From: Betaproteobacteria bacterium UBA6910
GTDB lineage: Bacteria; Pseudomonadota; Gammaproteobacteria; Burkholderiales; UBA6910
Assembly: GCA_002451065.1 (NCBI GenBank)
Contig: DKBC01000301.1
Span: forward strand, 6,802-14,192
Length of the DNA stretch: 7,391 nt
Direction: 5' to 3'
Shown piece after piece: positions 6,374 through 7,391 of this stretch (within the stretch, counting starts at the first letter, position 1; each line of letters begins with the position of its first letter). Made by a program: the position numbers and the translations under genes. Below the pieces are notes generated by a model, which was not told the origin of the DNA, made no database searches, and was given only the letters and a program-made list of their open reading frames with translations.

Positions 6374-6562
6374 GGCGCGCCGTCTAGTTGCCGCGGCACT
6401 ATGCCCGCCTCGGCAAGCTGCTTGCGCGGCACGATCCGGTCCTCCTCCGTGTGGTAATATCCGCCGGCAGAATTTGCAGTACGCGTAGAGACGCTCGTCG
6501 GCGCGACGCGCTTTCTGGCGACCGCAAACCAGTCGATCGGGTCGGATACGGGAACCATAAGC
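6374..6562. other. Intergenic region between nhaA and the SDR gene
   Basis: This 189-base stretch holds a perfect palindrome, TGCCGCGGCA (6389-6398), and GGCGCGCC (6374-6381), neither followed by a T run, so no intrinsic terminator is called for nhaA. TGGTAATAT at 6452-6460 reads as an extended -10 element on the plus strand and is a weak promoter candidate for the SDR operon. An open frame on the minus strand (6346-6558) crosses the region and is discussed as a finding. Confidence 0.4.
6452..6460 (+). promoter_or_regulatory. Weak extended -10 candidate for the SDR operon
   Basis: TG-N-TAATAT fits an extended -10 element, which can work with a poor -35 region; no good -35 is seen at the usual distance. 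It lies about 100 bases before the SDR start, so the leader would be rather long. Confidence 0.2.
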
Positions 6563-7318
6563 ATGGCAGACACGCTGGCTGGGAAGACCGCCCTTGTTAC
6601 GGGCGCGGCGCGCGGCATCGGCCGCGCCATCGCGCGCCGGCTTGCCCTGGCCGGCTGCGACGTCGCGGTAAATTACTACAACAGTCATGATGAGGCGGAA
6701 TCCCTCTGCGGCGAGTTGCGCGCCATGGGGCGGCGCGCGGTGGCCATCAAGGCGAGCGTCGGTGTTCCCGACAGCGTCGATGAGCTGTTCGCGGAACTGC
6801 GCAAGTCGTTTGATCATCTGGACATCCTGGTCAGCAACGCGGCGAGCGGCGTGCTCAAACCCGCCATGGAGATGTCCCTGAAGCATTGGCGCTGGTGCAT
6901 GGAGACCAATGCCTTTGCCCTTAACCTGCTGGCGCAGCGCGCGGTACCGATCATGCCGGCCGGGGGGCGAATCATCGCAATGACGAGCATCGGATCGGTC
7001 CGCGCCATGCCGCTCTATGGCTTCATTGGCGCGTCCAAGGCCGCGCTTGAATCCCTTGTCCGCACGCTTGCCCAGGAACTCGGACCCCGGGGCATCCGCG
7101 TGAACGCCGTCAGCGCCGGTGCCGTGGACACCGACAGCCTCCAGTTTTTCCCCAACCGCGACCGGCTCATCGCATCTTTCCGCGAGCGCTCCCCGGCCGG
7201 TCCGGTGCTGACACCCGAGGATGTGGCGGGTGCGGTTTACCTCCTGTGCCTCGCGGAGGCGAACATGATTAACGGCCACACGCTCGTCGTGGATGGCGGC
7301 TTCGCCATTTCGGGATAA
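6563..7318 (+). CDS. FabL-like enoyl-ACP reductase (SDR family)
   Basis: The 251-residue product is a classical-length SDR with a Rossmann nucleotide site TGAARGIG (13-20) and the SNAASG segment at 91-96. The catalytic residues are spaced as in enoyl-ACP reductases: Y152 in LYGFIGASK and K159, a Y-x6-K. A glycine stands where the tyrosine of the common Y-x3-K motif would be. Further landmarks shared with Bacillus FabL are AVDTDSL (187-193), FPNRD (196-200), SPAG (210-213) and VVDGG near the C-terminus. FabL reduces the double bond of trans-2-enoyl-ACP with NADPH in the last step of each fatty-acid elongation cycle. The match to FabL is from memory of that protein, and a different enoyl or ketoacyl substrate is possible. 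The ATG has a GGGAA a few bases upstream. The next gene, another SDR, begins seven bases after the stop and is probably in the same operon. Confidence 0.85.
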   Translation: MADTLAGKTALVTGAARGIGRAIARRLALAGCDVAVNYYNSHDEAESLCGELRAMGRRAVAIKASVGVPDSVDELFAELRKSFDHLDILVSNAASGVLKPAMEMSLKHWRWCMETNAFALNLLAQRAVPIMPAGGRIIAMTSIGSVRAMPLYGFIGASKAALESLVRTLAQELGPRGIRVNAVSAGAVDTDSLQFFPNRDRLIASFRERSPAGPVLTPEDVAGAVYLLCLAEANMINGHTLVVDGGFAISG

Positions 7319-7325
7319 ATCAGGG

Positions 7326-7391
7326 ATGCGTATCGATTCGGGATTGGCCGGCAAGACGGTCCTCGTGACGGGCGGCAGCCGCGGCATCGGC
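7326..7391 (+). CDS. Second SDR-family oxidoreductase, N-terminal part only
   Basis: Twenty-two codons are visible before the window ends. They include the start of a Rossmann domain with the nucleotide-binding motif TGGSRGIG (residues 15-22), preceded by LAGKTVLV, as is typical of SDR N-termini. The ATG at 7326 lies seven bases after the upstream stop with only a weak, close purine-rich stretch before it, so translation may depend on the gene before. The substrate cannot be inferred from this fragment. Confidence 0.85.
   Translation, partial: MRIDSGLAGKTVLVTGGSRGIG

Noticed and set aside
6269..7387. 372-codon open frame on the minus strand
   Set aside because: It is antisense to the end of nhaA and the whole FabL-like gene and shows no domain or membrane pattern.

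Overview
This is a GC-rich bacterial chromosomal window with dense, short-spaced genes. The gene set (an NhaA antiporter whose key residues fall at the E. coli numbers, a DUF2189-like and a DUF2788-like membrane protein beside a PlsC-type acyltransferase, and a FabL-like SDR) suggests a proteobacterium, most likely gamma or beta. The genus cannot be fixed from the sequence alone. No tRNA, rRNA, CRISPR array, insertion sequence or integrase gene was seen.

Left block (1-2166, + strand, very GC-rich): three close-packed genes that look like the end of a longer operon entering from the left edge. They are the C-terminal part of a small protein ending in a coiled coil, a metzincin-type zinc metalloprotease with no obvious signal peptide, and a HEAT-repeat-like protein with an unrecognised C-terminal domain. 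This is the least explained part of the window and the best candidate for an undescribed system. Its purpose cannot be assigned without the upstream genes.

A convergent gap (2167-2277) separates it from a minus-strand operon (3967 down to 2278): DUF2189-like membrane protein, DUF2788-like small membrane protein, and a lysophospholipid acyltransferase-family protein. Together they suggest an envelope or membrane-lipid role.

A divergent promoter region (3968-4148) leads rightward to a two-gene unit. It encodes a possible 2-oxoglutarate/Fe(II)-oxygenase-like (double-stranded beta-helix) protein and a secreted small protein, with the stop and start codons overlapping. Next comes nhaA (5177-6373), a Na+/H+ antiporter with all the key residues. 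A perfect TATAAT box lies across the stop codon of the gene before it.

Right block (6563 to edge): two consecutive short-chain dehydrogenase/reductase genes seven bases apart. The first has the Y-x6-K active site and SNAASG/FPNR landmarks of FabL-type enoyl-ACP reductases, not the Y-x3-K of ordinary FabG-like SDRs. The second is cut by the window edge.
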